DNA of 64,000 bases, taken from JAAXQD01 sp963790095 (GTDB lineage Bacteria; Desulfobacterota; Desulfobacteria; Desulfobacterales; UBA11574). The stretch spans positions 62,001 through 126,000 of the forward strand of contig CAWBNO010000016.1 in NCBI GenBank assembly GCA_963790095.1. Direction: 5' to 3'. Below are positions 7,347-15,632 of the stretch, piece after piece. The translations under genes and the position numbers were made by a program. A model generated the notes under the pieces. The model made no database searches. It was not told where the DNA came from and was given only the letters and a program-made list of their open reading frames with translations. Within the stretch, counting starts at the first letter, position 1. The number at the start of each line of letters is the position of its first letter.

Positions 7347-8500
7347 ATGAATCAAATTTTTATCACCTACGAAGACAAGCTCATAAAGAACGGTCTGGCC
7401 GAAGCGGGAGCACCGTTACTGGGGTGTTTAGATGCTGACCTTGAGTGGAATCGAACAGATCTGGATTTCTCCTGTTTGAAGCGATATTTAAACGGCTGAA
7501 CATTAATTCTATTATTTTTTCCCGGCCTGCCGAGCCCTACCGGAGCATCATCGATTACCTGGCGGAGACATCCAATGGGATCATCACGCCCCAGGATTGT
7601 GAAACCAGAACGTTTCTCCATGATCTTCCGGTTTCATTCCAGTTTTTGCCGGATGAAATTACCTCGATCTTGAAAAAGCGTAAAAGCATCATCATACCGG
7701 GCAGGGGTATTATCACTTACGGCATGGTAGGCATGGAGCAGGCATATGTCACATACGCCTCGGTATGTTTTGCATGTTTTATCAAATTCTTTTCCGATTT
7801 CCTTTGGGATGCAAAAAGGGGAAATGTTGATGAACGGAAACGCAACCTGTTTGATGGCGTCGTAAAGCGGCTTGATTCGCCGGCCGCGTTTCACGGCGCT
7901 TTGATGAAGGGACCGTTTAACTCGGCAGACAGGGTTTGCGAAGCGATTCAGGAAGCGGGAAGGCTGATCGTCGAGCACCGTTTAGTCGATTCATATTTCG
8001 GTAACATCTCGTTTTGCCACGGCCAGACACTTTATATCAGCCAGACCGGAAGCAGTCTGGACGAACTGGGAGGATGTATCGATCCTTGCCCCCTGGACGG
8101 CTCGTCTTGCGTCCCCATTACCGCTTCCAGCGAACTTCCGGCGCACCTGAAAATTGTGCAAACCACAGGATATCGCGCCATTCTTCACGGGCATCCCAAA
8201 TTTTCAGTCATACTTTCCATGGACTGCGACATTGAAAACTGCAAATGCCGCGGGGCGTGTCATCTAAAATGTCCCCATGACAGGTCTGTCCGCGGTATTC
8301 CGATTGTTTCCGGGGAAGTGGGTTCAGGTCCACACAGCCTTTGCAACACGGTTCCTGAAGCAATCAGGAGTGAACCCGGCGTCATCGTCTATGGCCACGG
8401 AGTTTTTGCAGCGGGCAGAACGGATTTTAACCAGCCTTTTAAAAACCTCATTAAAATCGAAAACAATTGCCGGGAGGAATATTTTGATAGAATTGGGTGA
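7347..8500 (+). CDS. Class II aldolase/adducin family protein, frameshifted near 7465
   Basis: The likely start is ATG 7347, 4 bp after the AOR stop, opening MNQIFITYEDKLIKNGLAEA. That frame ends at 7496, while the rest of the protein continues in the -1 frame (open from GTG 7445 to 8500). The two frames join sensibly near WNRTD and LLFEAIFKRLN, so one base seems to be missing around 7462-7470. The C-terminal 200 residues are a class II aldolase/adducin-like domain (LIVEHRLVDSYFGNISF; ILHGHPKFS; VYGHGVFAAG), which uses divalent-metal histidines. A Cys-rich insert (DIENCKCRGACHLKCPHD) is unusual for the family. Position right behind AOR suggests sugar or aldehyde metabolism. It may be a pseudogene or contain a sequencing error. 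Confidence 0.75.
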
Positions 8501-8504
8501 GCTT

Positions 8505-9362
8505 TTATAATAAATCCAAAACTTCCGTAATATTGTCCATAAGATCGATGATCAGAAGCTTGTTTCTTAATAGAGATCCTCTGCTCAAAATTATTTTGAC
8601 AACTTCTGCAGTTTCAAGGGCGGCAAGAACCGAAACCGCCGACGGAAGGCAGCCCAGGGAGGCTTCAGCGCCCTTTGATTTGAGATCGTCCGGCCGACCA
8701 TAAATCAACTCCAACCCTCGGTCCTCAGGGAAAATCGTGGTGATGTGTCCGGACAGACCGGCGACAGCGGCGGATACCAGGGGCGATCCAGCTTTTTTTG
8801 AAGCGGTTTCCAGAATAAACCGGGTTTTTATAGTATCGAGACAGTCAACAATAACATCTGATCGACGGATAAGCGCGTCTGAATTCTTATCATCCAGATA
8901 TTCATCATGTCTGCGAACGGAAATCGACGCGTTTATTTCTTTGATCCTCTTAACGGCAGCTTCTGTTTTGAATTTTCCCATCATTTCATAGGTACTTAAA
9001 AATTGCCGATTTAGATTGCTGGCTTCAAAACGGTCACCGTCTATCAGGTTAAGGGTGCCGATGCCCGTACGGGCCAGAATTTCAGAAACCGTCCCGCCCA
9101 GCCCTCCCAAACCCACAATACTGACCTGTGATTTCAACAGGTTCGCCTGGTCCTCGGGAGAAAATGTCTTCATATTTCGAGCATAGCGTTCAGGTACAAT
9201 ACCTTCCTCAAGGGCCATAATTTCAATTTTTCGGCTGTCAACCTTGAATGACTTTGCAAGACTTGGAATATCTTCGAGAGAGATGCTGGTATAATACGTA
9301 TCGTCAGGATACTTTTTCGGGCGGGATATCGCTTTTAATTTTTCGATAATTTGAGTTTTCAA
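8505..9362 (-). CDS. ThiF/MoeB/HesA family adenylyltransferase
   Basis: This 285-residue E1-like enzyme adenylates the C-terminal glycine of a MoaD/ThiS-type carrier. The nucleotide loop is VGLGGLGG, followed by DGDRFEASNLNRQF (Arg and Asp for ATP) and DCLDTIKTRF. A candidate catalytic Cys lies in SLGCLPS. The paired CxxC zinc knuckles common in MoeB/ThiF are absent. About 60 extra N-terminal residues precede the domain. It lies 4 bp after a moaD-like gene, and the pair faces AOR, so supplying the sulfur carrier for tungstopterin is the likeliest role. A thiamine or cysteine pathway role is possible. Confidence 0.88.
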   Translation of the reverse strand: MKTQIIEKLKAISRPKKYPDDTYYTSISLEDIPSLAKSFKVDSRKIEIMALEEGIVPERYARNMKTFSPEDQANLLKSQVSIVGLGGLGGTVSEILARTGIGTLNLIDGDRFEASNLNRQFLSTYEMMGKFKTEAAVKRIKEINASISVRRHDEYLDDKNSDALIRRSDVIVDCLDTIKTRFILETASKKAGSPLVSAAVAGLSGHITTIFPEDRGLELIYGRPDDLKSKGAEASLGCLPSAVSVLAALETAEVVKIILSRGSLLRNKLLIIDLMDNITEVLDLL

Positions 9363-9366
9363 AAAA

Positions 9367-9600
9367 TCATCCTCCTCCCACAGGCGGGAAGATCCCTAAG
9401 CGGTCACCGTCTGTTAAGGTGGATGTCAGACACCCCTTAATGCCGTTGATAAAAATAAGCCTGACATCATCTTCTGGGACCCCGAGCTTCTCGAGGAGAT
9501 GTTTCACCGCAGTTCCGGGCGCTATTGGATAGCGGTCTGCTGAATCCGGCGTGAATCGACTCAGTGTGGCAAATAGTTTTAAGGTAACATGCACCATCAT
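9367..9600 (-). CDS. MoaD/ThiS family sulfur-carrier protein
   Basis: This 77-residue beta-grasp protein ends in PPVGGG, the glycine tail that is adenylated and thiocarboxylated by an E1-like partner. Length and the fold pattern (VTLKLFATLSRF, then GTAVKHLLEKLGV, then DGDRLGIFPPVGGG) match MoaD. It sits between nadK (43 bp upstream) and the ThiF-type gene (4 bp downstream) on the minus strand, in what looks like one operon. Given the AOR gene next door, a role in molybdenum/tungsten pterin synthesis is favoured over thiamine. Confidence 0.88.
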   Translation of the reverse strand: MMVHVTLKLFATLSRFTPDSADRYPIAPGTAVKHLLEKLGVPEDDVRLIFINGIKGCLTSTLTDGDRLGIFPPVGGG

Positions 9601-9643
9601 TTTTATTCCAAATGAATGATGTGGATGGGATCTTTATCCACCC

Positions 9644-10498
9644 TTAGATACGGCTCCCGCTCCATCTCAATTTGGCCTTGAGAACGTCAAAATAATCCTG
9701 GTCGGGCATTGTGATCATGTTAACGGGATAGGCGCCTTTCCGGATAATGATGGTGTGGGCTTCATCGATCTCAATCCCGGCCTGTCCATCGAATGTCAGC
9801 ATGATATCCAAGGATTTTTCTTCAAGTTTTATTTTGATACACGCCGAATCAGAGACGATCAACGGCCGGTTGGTGAGGGTAAACGGGCATATGGGTGTCA
9901 TTAAGATGCCCGGCACCGCCGGATGAATAATCGGGCCGCCGGCGGCAAGGGAGTAGGCTGTCGAACCGGTGGGGGTTGCAACAATAAGTCCATCCGCACT
10001 GTAGGTGGTCAGATACTGATCGTTGATGTAGGTTTCTATATGCGCAAGTCTGGCAAGTGCGCCCTTGTTGATGACAATATCGTTCAACACGGTTTCACGT
10101 ACCAGTTCTTCCCCCTCACGAATGACTTGAACCAGAAGGCGCATCCTCGGTTCTGTGGTAAATTCATTGTTTAATACCGCTTCGGCCACAGAAAAAAGGC
10201 TGTCTTCTGCAATTTCAGCCAGAAAACCGACTTCGCCGAATTTGACGCCGAGAATCGGTATCTTCTGATCCCCTATCCAGCGGACCGCGCTCAAAAAAGT
10301 TCCGTCTCCACCCAGCACGAAGACGCAACACAGATCTGCCGGAGCAAATGATTTGTCTCTGTCCGAAATTCTTTGTTTTGGAGGCAGGTTTTCTCTTCTG
10401 AAGGTGTCGATATTTTTTGATCGAAGCCAACTTTCAAGTTCATCGGCCTTCTTGATTGCTTTGGTATCCGCTTTTACGACAATCCCTATTTTTTTCAC
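9644..10498 (-). CDS. nadK: NAD kinase
   Basis: This enzyme phosphorylates NAD to NADP with ATP or polyphosphate. The diagnostic GGDG motif is in LGGDGTFLSAVRW, the NE/D motif in LNDIVINKG, and the glycine-rich substrate loop in TPTGSTAYSLAAGGPI. The length of 284 is normal. Start ATG 10498 gives MKKIGIVVKAD, typical of the family. A promoter at 10593-10621 fits transcription of nadK-moaD-thiF as one unit. Other NAD-pathway genes (nicotinate phosphoribosyltransferase and a nicotinamidase-like protein) lie 5 kb away on the same strand. Confidence 0.95.
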   Translation of the reverse strand: MKKIGIVVKADTKAIKKADELESWLRSKNIDTFRRENLPPKQRISDRDKSFAPADLCCVFVLGGDGTFLSAVRWIGDQKIPILGVKFGEVGFLAEIAEDSLFSVAEAVLNNEFTTEPRMRLLVQVIREGEELVRETVLNDIVINKGALARLAHIETYINDQYLTTYSADGLIVATPTGSTAYSLAAGGPIIHPAVPGILMTPICPFTLTNRPLIVSDSACIKIKLEEKSLDIMLTFDGQAGIEIDEAHTIIIRKGAYPVNMITMPDQDYFDVLKAKLRWSGSRI

Positions 10499-10592
10499 AA
10501 TAAAGGGTTGCTCCTTCTTATTTGCATTCCTCTGTTCTGAATTTGCAGCACGGGTGGGTTCTCTTTCAGTAAATGATTCAAATCCAATGGCA

Positions 10593-10621
10593 TATATACT
10601 AACATCTTATCGAAACAGCAA
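10593..10621 (-). promoter_or_regulatory. Sigma-70 type promoter for nadK operon
   Basis: On the minus strand: TTGCTG (10621-10616), 17-bp spacer, TATATA (10598-10593), about 95 bp before the nadK start. The -35 is two bases off consensus, the -10 one base off. Confidence 0.45.
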
Positions 10622-10741
10622 GAAAATTCTGGGAGCGCCAAAAAGCAGATTTGCTTAACTTTAAGGCCTTTTCACATTAAAGGAGGGGATTTCTTCACTG
10701 AATTTCAGGGCAGGATAAAGTGCCTTTGGGAGACATGTGGA

Positions 10742-11449
10742 TTACTCACCCAAATAGGCTTTTTTCACCTGCTCATTCTTGAGCAGTTCCACCGAGGAGT
10801 CGGCAAGAGCGATTTCGCCGGTTTCAATTACATATCCGCGGTGGGAAAATTTTAAAGCGAGTTGGGCATTTTGCTCAACCAATAGAATGGTCGTGCCTTG
10901 TTCGTTGATCTGGCGGATCGTCTCGAAGATAGAATCAACCAGGATTGGTGCCAGGCCCAGAGACGGCTCGTCGAGCAGGAGAAGTCTGGGTCGGGCCATA
11001 AGAGCGCGGGCGATGGCCAGCATCTGCTGTTCGCCACCGGAAAGTGTGCCCCCGTGCTGTTTGCGGCGCTCGCGCAGAACCGGAAAAAGCCTGAATATCC
11101 GCTCAAAGTCCTCTTTGACCCCGTTCTTGTCCTTTCTTAGATAGGCACCCAAGTCGAGGTTCTCCATGACCGTAAGCAGCGGAAAAATCATCCTACCCTC
11201 CGGAACCTGGCAGATGCCCATCTGGACGATATGGTCAGGACGCACAGCGACGATCGACCGGCCCTGGTAGAGGACATTGCCCTCTATCGGAGTGAGAACG
11301 CCGCTGATGGTCATCAGCGTGGTGGATTTGCCCGCGCCGTTGCCTCCGATGAGACAGACGATCTCCCCCTCTTCCACTTCAATGGAGATCCCTTTGAGGG
11401 CGCGTATGTTTCCGTAGTAGGTTTTAACGTTATCCAGCTTAAGCAGCAC
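10742..11449 (-). CDS. livF: Branched-chain amino acid ABC transporter ATP-binding protein LivF
   Basis: This is one of two cytoplasmic ATPases of a HAAT-type importer. Walker A is GGNGAGKST, the signature is LSGGEQQM, and Walker B is LLLLDEPSLGLAP. The frame runs up to 11560, but the GTG at 11449 gives the normal 235 residues (MLLKLDNVKTYYGN) and has AGGAG before it; it overlaps the livG stop by 11 bp. Last gene of the liv operon. Confidence 0.93.
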   Translation of the reverse strand: MLLKLDNVKTYYGNIRALKGISIEVEEGEIVCLIGGNGAGKSTTLMTISGVLTPIEGNVLYQGRSIVAVRPDHIVQMGICQVPEGRMIFPLLTVMENLDLGAYLRKDKNGVKEDFERIFRLFPVLRERRKQHGGTLSGGEQQMLAIARALMARPRLLLLDEPSLGLAPILVDSIFETIRQINEQGTTILLVEQNAQLALKFSHRGYVIETGEIALADSSVELLKNEQVKKAYLGE

Positions 11450-12227
11450 CAGCGGCTCCTGTGCCCAAATATGCCTCAATAACTTTAGGATTGTTTTGAA
11501 CGTCCCGGGGCGCTCCCTCTGCCAGCCATTCACCGTGATTAATGACGACCACGCGTTCACAGACCCCCATAACTACTTTCATGTCATGTTCGATCAACAA
11601 AACCGTGATGCCTTTATCCCTGATGCGGCGAATCAGGTCCATAAGATCGCGGGATTCCTGGGGGTTCATTCCGGCGGCCGGTTCATCAAGCATAAGCAAG
11701 CACGGCTCGGTCGCCAAAGCCCTGGCGATCTCGAGGCGGCGCTGGTCGCCGTATGGCATGGAACTGGCGATTTCTTCGCCGCGGCCCTTGAGCCCGGCGA
11801 ACTCGAGGAACTGGTTGGCACTTTCGGTAATCTCCTTTTCTTCTGCCTGCTGGAACTTGTTCCGGATTACGGCACCGAAAAAGAGAGACCTGGTTCTACA
11901 ATGACGACCTATCTTGACATTATCGACCACTGTCAGGTTGTCAAAGAGCCGGATATTTTGAAATGTGCGGGCGATCCCCAGGGCAGTGACCGTCTCCGGC
12001 TTTTTACCGCTGATGGAGATGGTGCGGCCACCGTTGGCAAACAAAATCTGACCCTCGGTTGGCCTCTCAATACCGGCAACGCAATTAAAGAGCGTCGTCT
12101 TCCCGGCACCATTCGGCCCAACAAGGCCGATGATTTCGCCTCTATTTATGTTAAAGGAGATATCATTTAGGGCCAACAGCCCGCCGAAGCTTTTATAAAG
12201 CTCCTTTATTTCTAAGATCGATGTCAT
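11439..12227 (-). CDS. livG: Branched-chain amino acid ABC transporter ATP-binding protein LivG
   Basis: This is the second ATPase of the importer, 262 residues as usual. Walker A is GPNGAGKTT, Walker B is LLMLDEPAAGMNP, and the H-loop is in LLIEHDMKVVMG; the C-terminal AYLGTG tail is typical of LivG. The signature region reads MPYGDQRRLEIARAL, where LivG proteins usually have LPYGxQR. It overlaps livM by 4 bp and livF by 11 bp, so the three are translationally coupled. Confidence 0.94.
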   Translation of the reverse strand: MTSILEIKELYKSFGGLLALNDISFNINRGEIIGLVGPNGAGKTTLFNCVAGIERPTEGQILFANGGRTISISGKKPETVTALGIARTFQNIRLFDNLTVVDNVKIGRHCRTRSLFFGAVIRNKFQQAEEKEITESANQFLEFAGLKGRGEEIASSMPYGDQRRLEIARALATEPCLLMLDEPAAGMNPQESRDLMDLIRRIRDKGITVLLIEHDMKVVMGVCERVVVINHGEWLAEGAPRDVQNNPKVIEAYLGTGAAGAA

Positions 12228-13273
12228 TGTTTCATGCCTACAGAAGCCTTAACTTTCTTTCTTTTGACCCGGCCTGCTCGCATTTTAGCGGCTACCGCCG
12301 GGATGGGCATCATGCCTGCCGGGCGATAGCGCATCATAAGAACCATAATAAGACCAAAAGCCAAAAAACGGACCTCCACTGGGAGACCTAAAAGGGGTAG
12401 CAGTTCACGAAGTATTTCGCTCAGCGAAACCAGTACTACGGCTCCGATCATCACACCCCATATGTTGCCCATGCCACCGAGCACGATCATGCACAAAATC
12501 AGAAAGGATTCCCAGAACTTAAACATGTCCGGTGACAGGAATGTCACCCACCTGGCAAAGAAGCTGCCGCCGACTGCGCCGAAGGCGGCGCTGATGGCAA
12601 AGGCGATGACCTTATAGCCCAGCAGGTTGATGCCGCAGGAGACGGCGGCCACCTCGTCATCTCGAATGGCAAACCAGGCCCTTCCCAGACGGGAGTCCTG
12701 GATGCGGTACATGACAAAGACAGTCACCAGGACCATGACGATGGCAAGATAATAGTACGGCAACTCGCCCACAAACTCCCATTTAGGGATGCCAAAGAGC
12801 GTGAGATCGATCGATACCACATCAATGCCGGGCAGGCCAAGTGGCCCCCGGGTGAGCCAGATCTCGTTGGTCAGAAAGAGTACCACCAGTTCTGAAAAGC
12901 CGAAGGTCACAATGGCAAAGTAATCGCCGGTGAGCCTGAGCGTTGGGGCGCCCAGTAGAATGCCCCAGATGGCCCCATTGATGAAGGCTAAGGGGATAAT
13001 CACCCAGTATGAAAGGCCAAAGTGATAGGTAAGGAGCCCCGAAGTGTAGGCCCCGATGCCGTAAAACCCGACGTAGCCCAAGTCCAGCAGTCCGTTGAAG
13101 CCGGGCACGATGTTTAACCCTAAGGCCAGAATCATGTAGAGAAAAATGAGGATAGCAATATGGAGCATGTAATCCGTTACAAAGGGGAAAAATGGCAGGA
13201 TCAAGGCAAGAATCAACAGGCCGATTCTTATTTTAGCACCGCGGGTCAAGTTCTGTAATTTCAAATTGCCCAT
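12224..13273 (-). CDS. livM: Branched-chain amino acid ABC transporter permease LivM
   Basis: This inner-membrane permease subunit has 349 residues and about nine to ten hydrophobic spans. Family marks are LALGLNIVPGFNGLLDLGYVG near residue 50, RLTGDYFAIVTFGF, and the cytoplasmic coupling segment GRAWFAIRDDEVAA. The C-terminus is basic (RVKRKKVKAS). It begins 2 bp after livH and overlaps livG by 4 bp. Confidence 0.94.
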   Translation of the reverse strand: MGNLKLQNLTRGAKIRIGLLILALILPFFPFVTDYMLHIAILIFLYMILALGLNIVPGFNGLLDLGYVGFYGIGAYTSGLLTYHFGLSYWVIIPLAFINGAIWGILLGAPTLRLTGDYFAIVTFGFSELVVLFLTNEIWLTRGPLGLPGIDVVSIDLTLFGIPKWEFVGELPYYYLAIVMVLVTVFVMYRIQDSRLGRAWFAIRDDEVAAVSCGINLLGYKVIAFAISAAFGAVGGSFFARWVTFLSPDMFKFWESFLILCMIVLGGMGNIWGVMIGAVVLVSLSEILRELLPLLGLPVEVRFLAFGLIMVLMMRYRPAGMMPIPAVAAKMRAGRVKRKKVKASVGMKQ

Positions 13274-13274
13274 C

Positions 13275-14171
13275 TCACATACTCTTTTTGGTTTCCTTGA
13301 GAACCTTGCCGAATAAGCCCGCAGGTATAAAGATGATGACGATGATCATGACGGCGTAGGAGATGCCGTCCCGGTAGAGCGAGCTTAAATATCCCGCTCC
13401 AAAGGCTTCGGCCAAACCTAACACAACCCCGCCTAACATGGCACCGGGCACCGAACCAATGCCGCCCAGCACTGCAGCGGCAAATGCCTTGACCCCGGCG
13501 ACATAACCCATAGTTGGGTACAGCGAGTTGTAGAAAGCAGCCACCATGATGCCCGCGGCCCCGCCTAAGGCTCCGGCCAGGGCGAATGTATAGGAGATTA
13601 CCCTGTTGACGTTTATCCCGACCAGGGCAGCCATGGTTTGATTCTGGGCCACGGCCCGCATTGCCTTGCCCCATGGGGTTTTTTTGATGATAAGGTTGAG
13701 GCCAACCATCATGACAATGGTTACGCCAAAGATAAAGAGATGAAACCAGGAGAGATTGACTCCGCCAAAGCTGACGGCCGTTTTCTCAAAATAGGCGGGA
13801 AGTGCCTCATTAGGGAATGGCTTGGGCCGGGAACCCCAGATGACCATGGCCAGGTTTTGAAGGAAAATCGACATTCCGATGGCCGTAATCAGCGCGGCCA
13901 GACGGGGTGATTGTCTCAATGGGCGATAGGCGACGATGTCCAACAACACGCCGCAGATCGAGCAGCAGGCCATTGACAAAAAAAAAGCAACGTAAAAGGG
14001 CAGACCCAGGAGACTGATGAAAGTAACGGCGAAAAATGCGCCCAGCATGTAGATTTCGCCGTGGGCGAAATTGATGAGCAGGATAACGCCATAGATCATG
14101 GTGTAACCCACTGCGATCATGGCGTATATTCCGCCTATGGTCAGTCCGTTTACAAGCTGCTGTAAAAACAA
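13275..14171 (-). CDS. livH: Branched-chain amino acid ABC transporter permease LivH
   Basis: This is the partner permease to LivM, 298 residues and about eight hydrophobic spans. It opens MFLQQLVNGLTIGGIYAMIA, the typical LivH N-terminus, and carries the coupling motif GKAMRAVAQNQTMAALVGIN. It lies 82 bp after livK, separated from it by a GC-rich hairpin. Confidence 0.94.
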   Translation of the reverse strand: MFLQQLVNGLTIGGIYAMIAVGYTMIYGVILLINFAHGEIYMLGAFFAVTFISLLGLPFYVAFFLSMACCSICGVLLDIVAYRPLRQSPRLAALITAIGMSIFLQNLAMVIWGSRPKPFPNEALPAYFEKTAVSFGGVNLSWFHLFIFGVTIVMMVGLNLIIKKTPWGKAMRAVAQNQTMAALVGINVNRVISYTFALAGALGGAAGIMVAAFYNSLYPTMGYVAGVKAFAAAVLGGIGSVPGAMLGGVVLGLAEAFGAGYLSSLYRDGISYAVMIIVIIFIPAGLFGKVLKETKKSM

Positions 14172-14196
14172 GCGCCTCCCATTAACGGCATGGAAC

Positions 14197-14224
14197 GGCG
14201 CCGAAACCCGAAAGTCCCGGCGCC
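14197..14224 (-). other. GC-rich stem-loop between livK and livH
   Basis: GGCGCCG (14197-14203) pairs with CGGCGCC (14218-14224) around a 14-nt loop. There is no T-run. In binding-protein operons such hairpins often stabilise the upstream mRNA so that the binding protein is made in excess; that role is inferred here. Confidence 0.5.
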
Positions 14225-14253
14225 CGTATTGGTTTATTCAGTTATTTGATCAA

Positions 14254-15397
14254 CTATTCGGCCGCTACGAACTTGCCGTTCTTGACCATTTTAACGAAGG
14301 CGGGTTTGGAACAATCGCCCTTCTTGTCAAAGTAGGTCACACCGGTGATACCCTTGTAACCATTGGCTTCAGAGTTAATCGCGGCCAGGCCGTCACGGAT
14401 CTTTTTCCGGTCAGGACCGGTTTTGGCAATGACCTGGGCCAGGATACCCAGACAGTCATAGGCATTGGCGCTCATCCAGTCCACATCACGGTCATAGGCC
14501 TTTTTGTAACGTTCCGCGAAGTCCTTGCCCGCCGGGCCTGCCGACGCTGCCAGGAAGGGAACCGTGCAGTAAGTGTTTTCGGCCGCTTTGCCGCCGATTT
14601 TGATGTAGTCTTCGTTATCAATGCCGTCAGCACCGAAAAGCGGACCAGTGAAGCCCAGCTTACGGCTTTGGCCGGCGATCAGGGCACCCTCCGGGTGGTA
14701 ACCGCACAGGAAGATCGTCTCAGGCTTATCGCGTCAAAAGCTTGGTCAGCTGAGGCGTGAAGTCGGTCGTCCCTGTCATATACGCCTCGGCGCCGGTCAC
14801 AGTCACACCGGCGTTCTTGGCTCCTTCCACGAAGGAATTTTTGAGGCCGATGGCATAGTCGTTGTTCTCATAGAAAATGGCTACTTTCTTCTTGCCCAGC
14901 AACTTTGGCACGACATACGAGGCCAGGTATTTGCCCTGAAAGTCGTCTGTGTAGCAATTTCGAAAAAACCAGCCTTTGCCCACATCGCCAATGGTCGGAT
15001 TGGTAGAGGTGGGAGATATGGTGGGAAGCCCTGCCCGAACATAGATAGGCATGGCAGCGAGAGTAGCTGACGAACACAGGTGGCCAATGACTGCCACGAT
15101 GCTTTTGTCCGCTGCGAATTTAGAACCCACCGTACCGGCGTCTTTAGGTTGGCAAAGATCGTCACCCCAGACGAGTTCGATCTTTTGACCGTTGATGCCG
15201 CCGGCATCATTGATCTCTTTAAGTTTTAGATTAACACCGGCCTTAATATTATCGCCGTATGCAGCCAAATTCCCCGTATAAGGGGAAGCGACGCCGATCC
15301 TTATGTTTTCGGCAGCCATGGCGGTTGTGGTCATGCTGAAGACCAATGCCAGAGCCAGGACCAGACCCACAAAAAAAAGAGCTTGCTTATTCTTCAT
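14254..15397 (-). pseudogene. livK: Branched-chain amino acid ABC transporter substrate-binding protein LivK, frameshifted at ~14730
   Basis: This periplasmic leucine/isoleucine/valine-type binding protein is split by a frame change. The first 223 codons (15397 to 14726) contain the signal peptide (cleavage after AMAA) and the N-lobe (IRIGVASPYTGNLAAYGDN), then hit TAA. The C-lobe continues in another frame (RDKPETIFLCGYHPEG ... to 14254). At the junction the sequence reads TTG-ACG-CGA-TAA; one more CG pair would give L-T-R-D-K and restore a full protein of about 381 residues. A 2-bp loss in a short CG run is therefore the simplest explanation, whether real or a sequencing error. The start has GGGAGGA before it and a strong promoter upstream. 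Confidence 0.85.
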
Positions 15398-15488
15398 GAC
15401 GATTCCTCCCTTGCTTAAGTGTTAATGTGTCACAATAACCCGAAAAACCAAGGTTTTTAATGAAAAAATCTCGTTTTTTGTGGGAAAA

Positions 15489-15517
15489 ATAATAGGCAAA
15501 AGGCCATTGGGTGTCAA
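15489..15517 (-). promoter_or_regulatory. Sigma-70 promoter of the liv operon
   Basis: On the minus strand: TTGACA (15517-15512), 17-bp spacer, TATTAT (15494-15489), about 90 bp before the livK start. This is close to consensus. Confidence 0.7.
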
Positions 15518-15632
15518 GCACAATTTCCGACTTGGTCAGAGGACATGGGTTTTAACATATCAATTTCAATGAAAAATTATTTCGGCCTGCAACCATAAAG
15601 GCTTCTTAGGGGCATTGGGCGCGAGACTTGAG

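Noticed and set aside
7445..8500. Aldolase-family gene starting at GTG 7445
   Set aside because: No ribosome site, and its first residues overlap a better N-terminus in another frame from ATG 7347; a frameshift is more likely.
11496..12170. 224-residue open frame opposite livG
   Set aside because: It is a mirror of the strongly conserved livG coding sequence with no ribosome site or recognisable domain.
14726..14735. Selenocysteine read-through or programmed frameshift in livK
   Set aside because: The stop is TAA, not UGA, and there is no slippery heptamer; simple 2-bp loss in a CG run explains it better.
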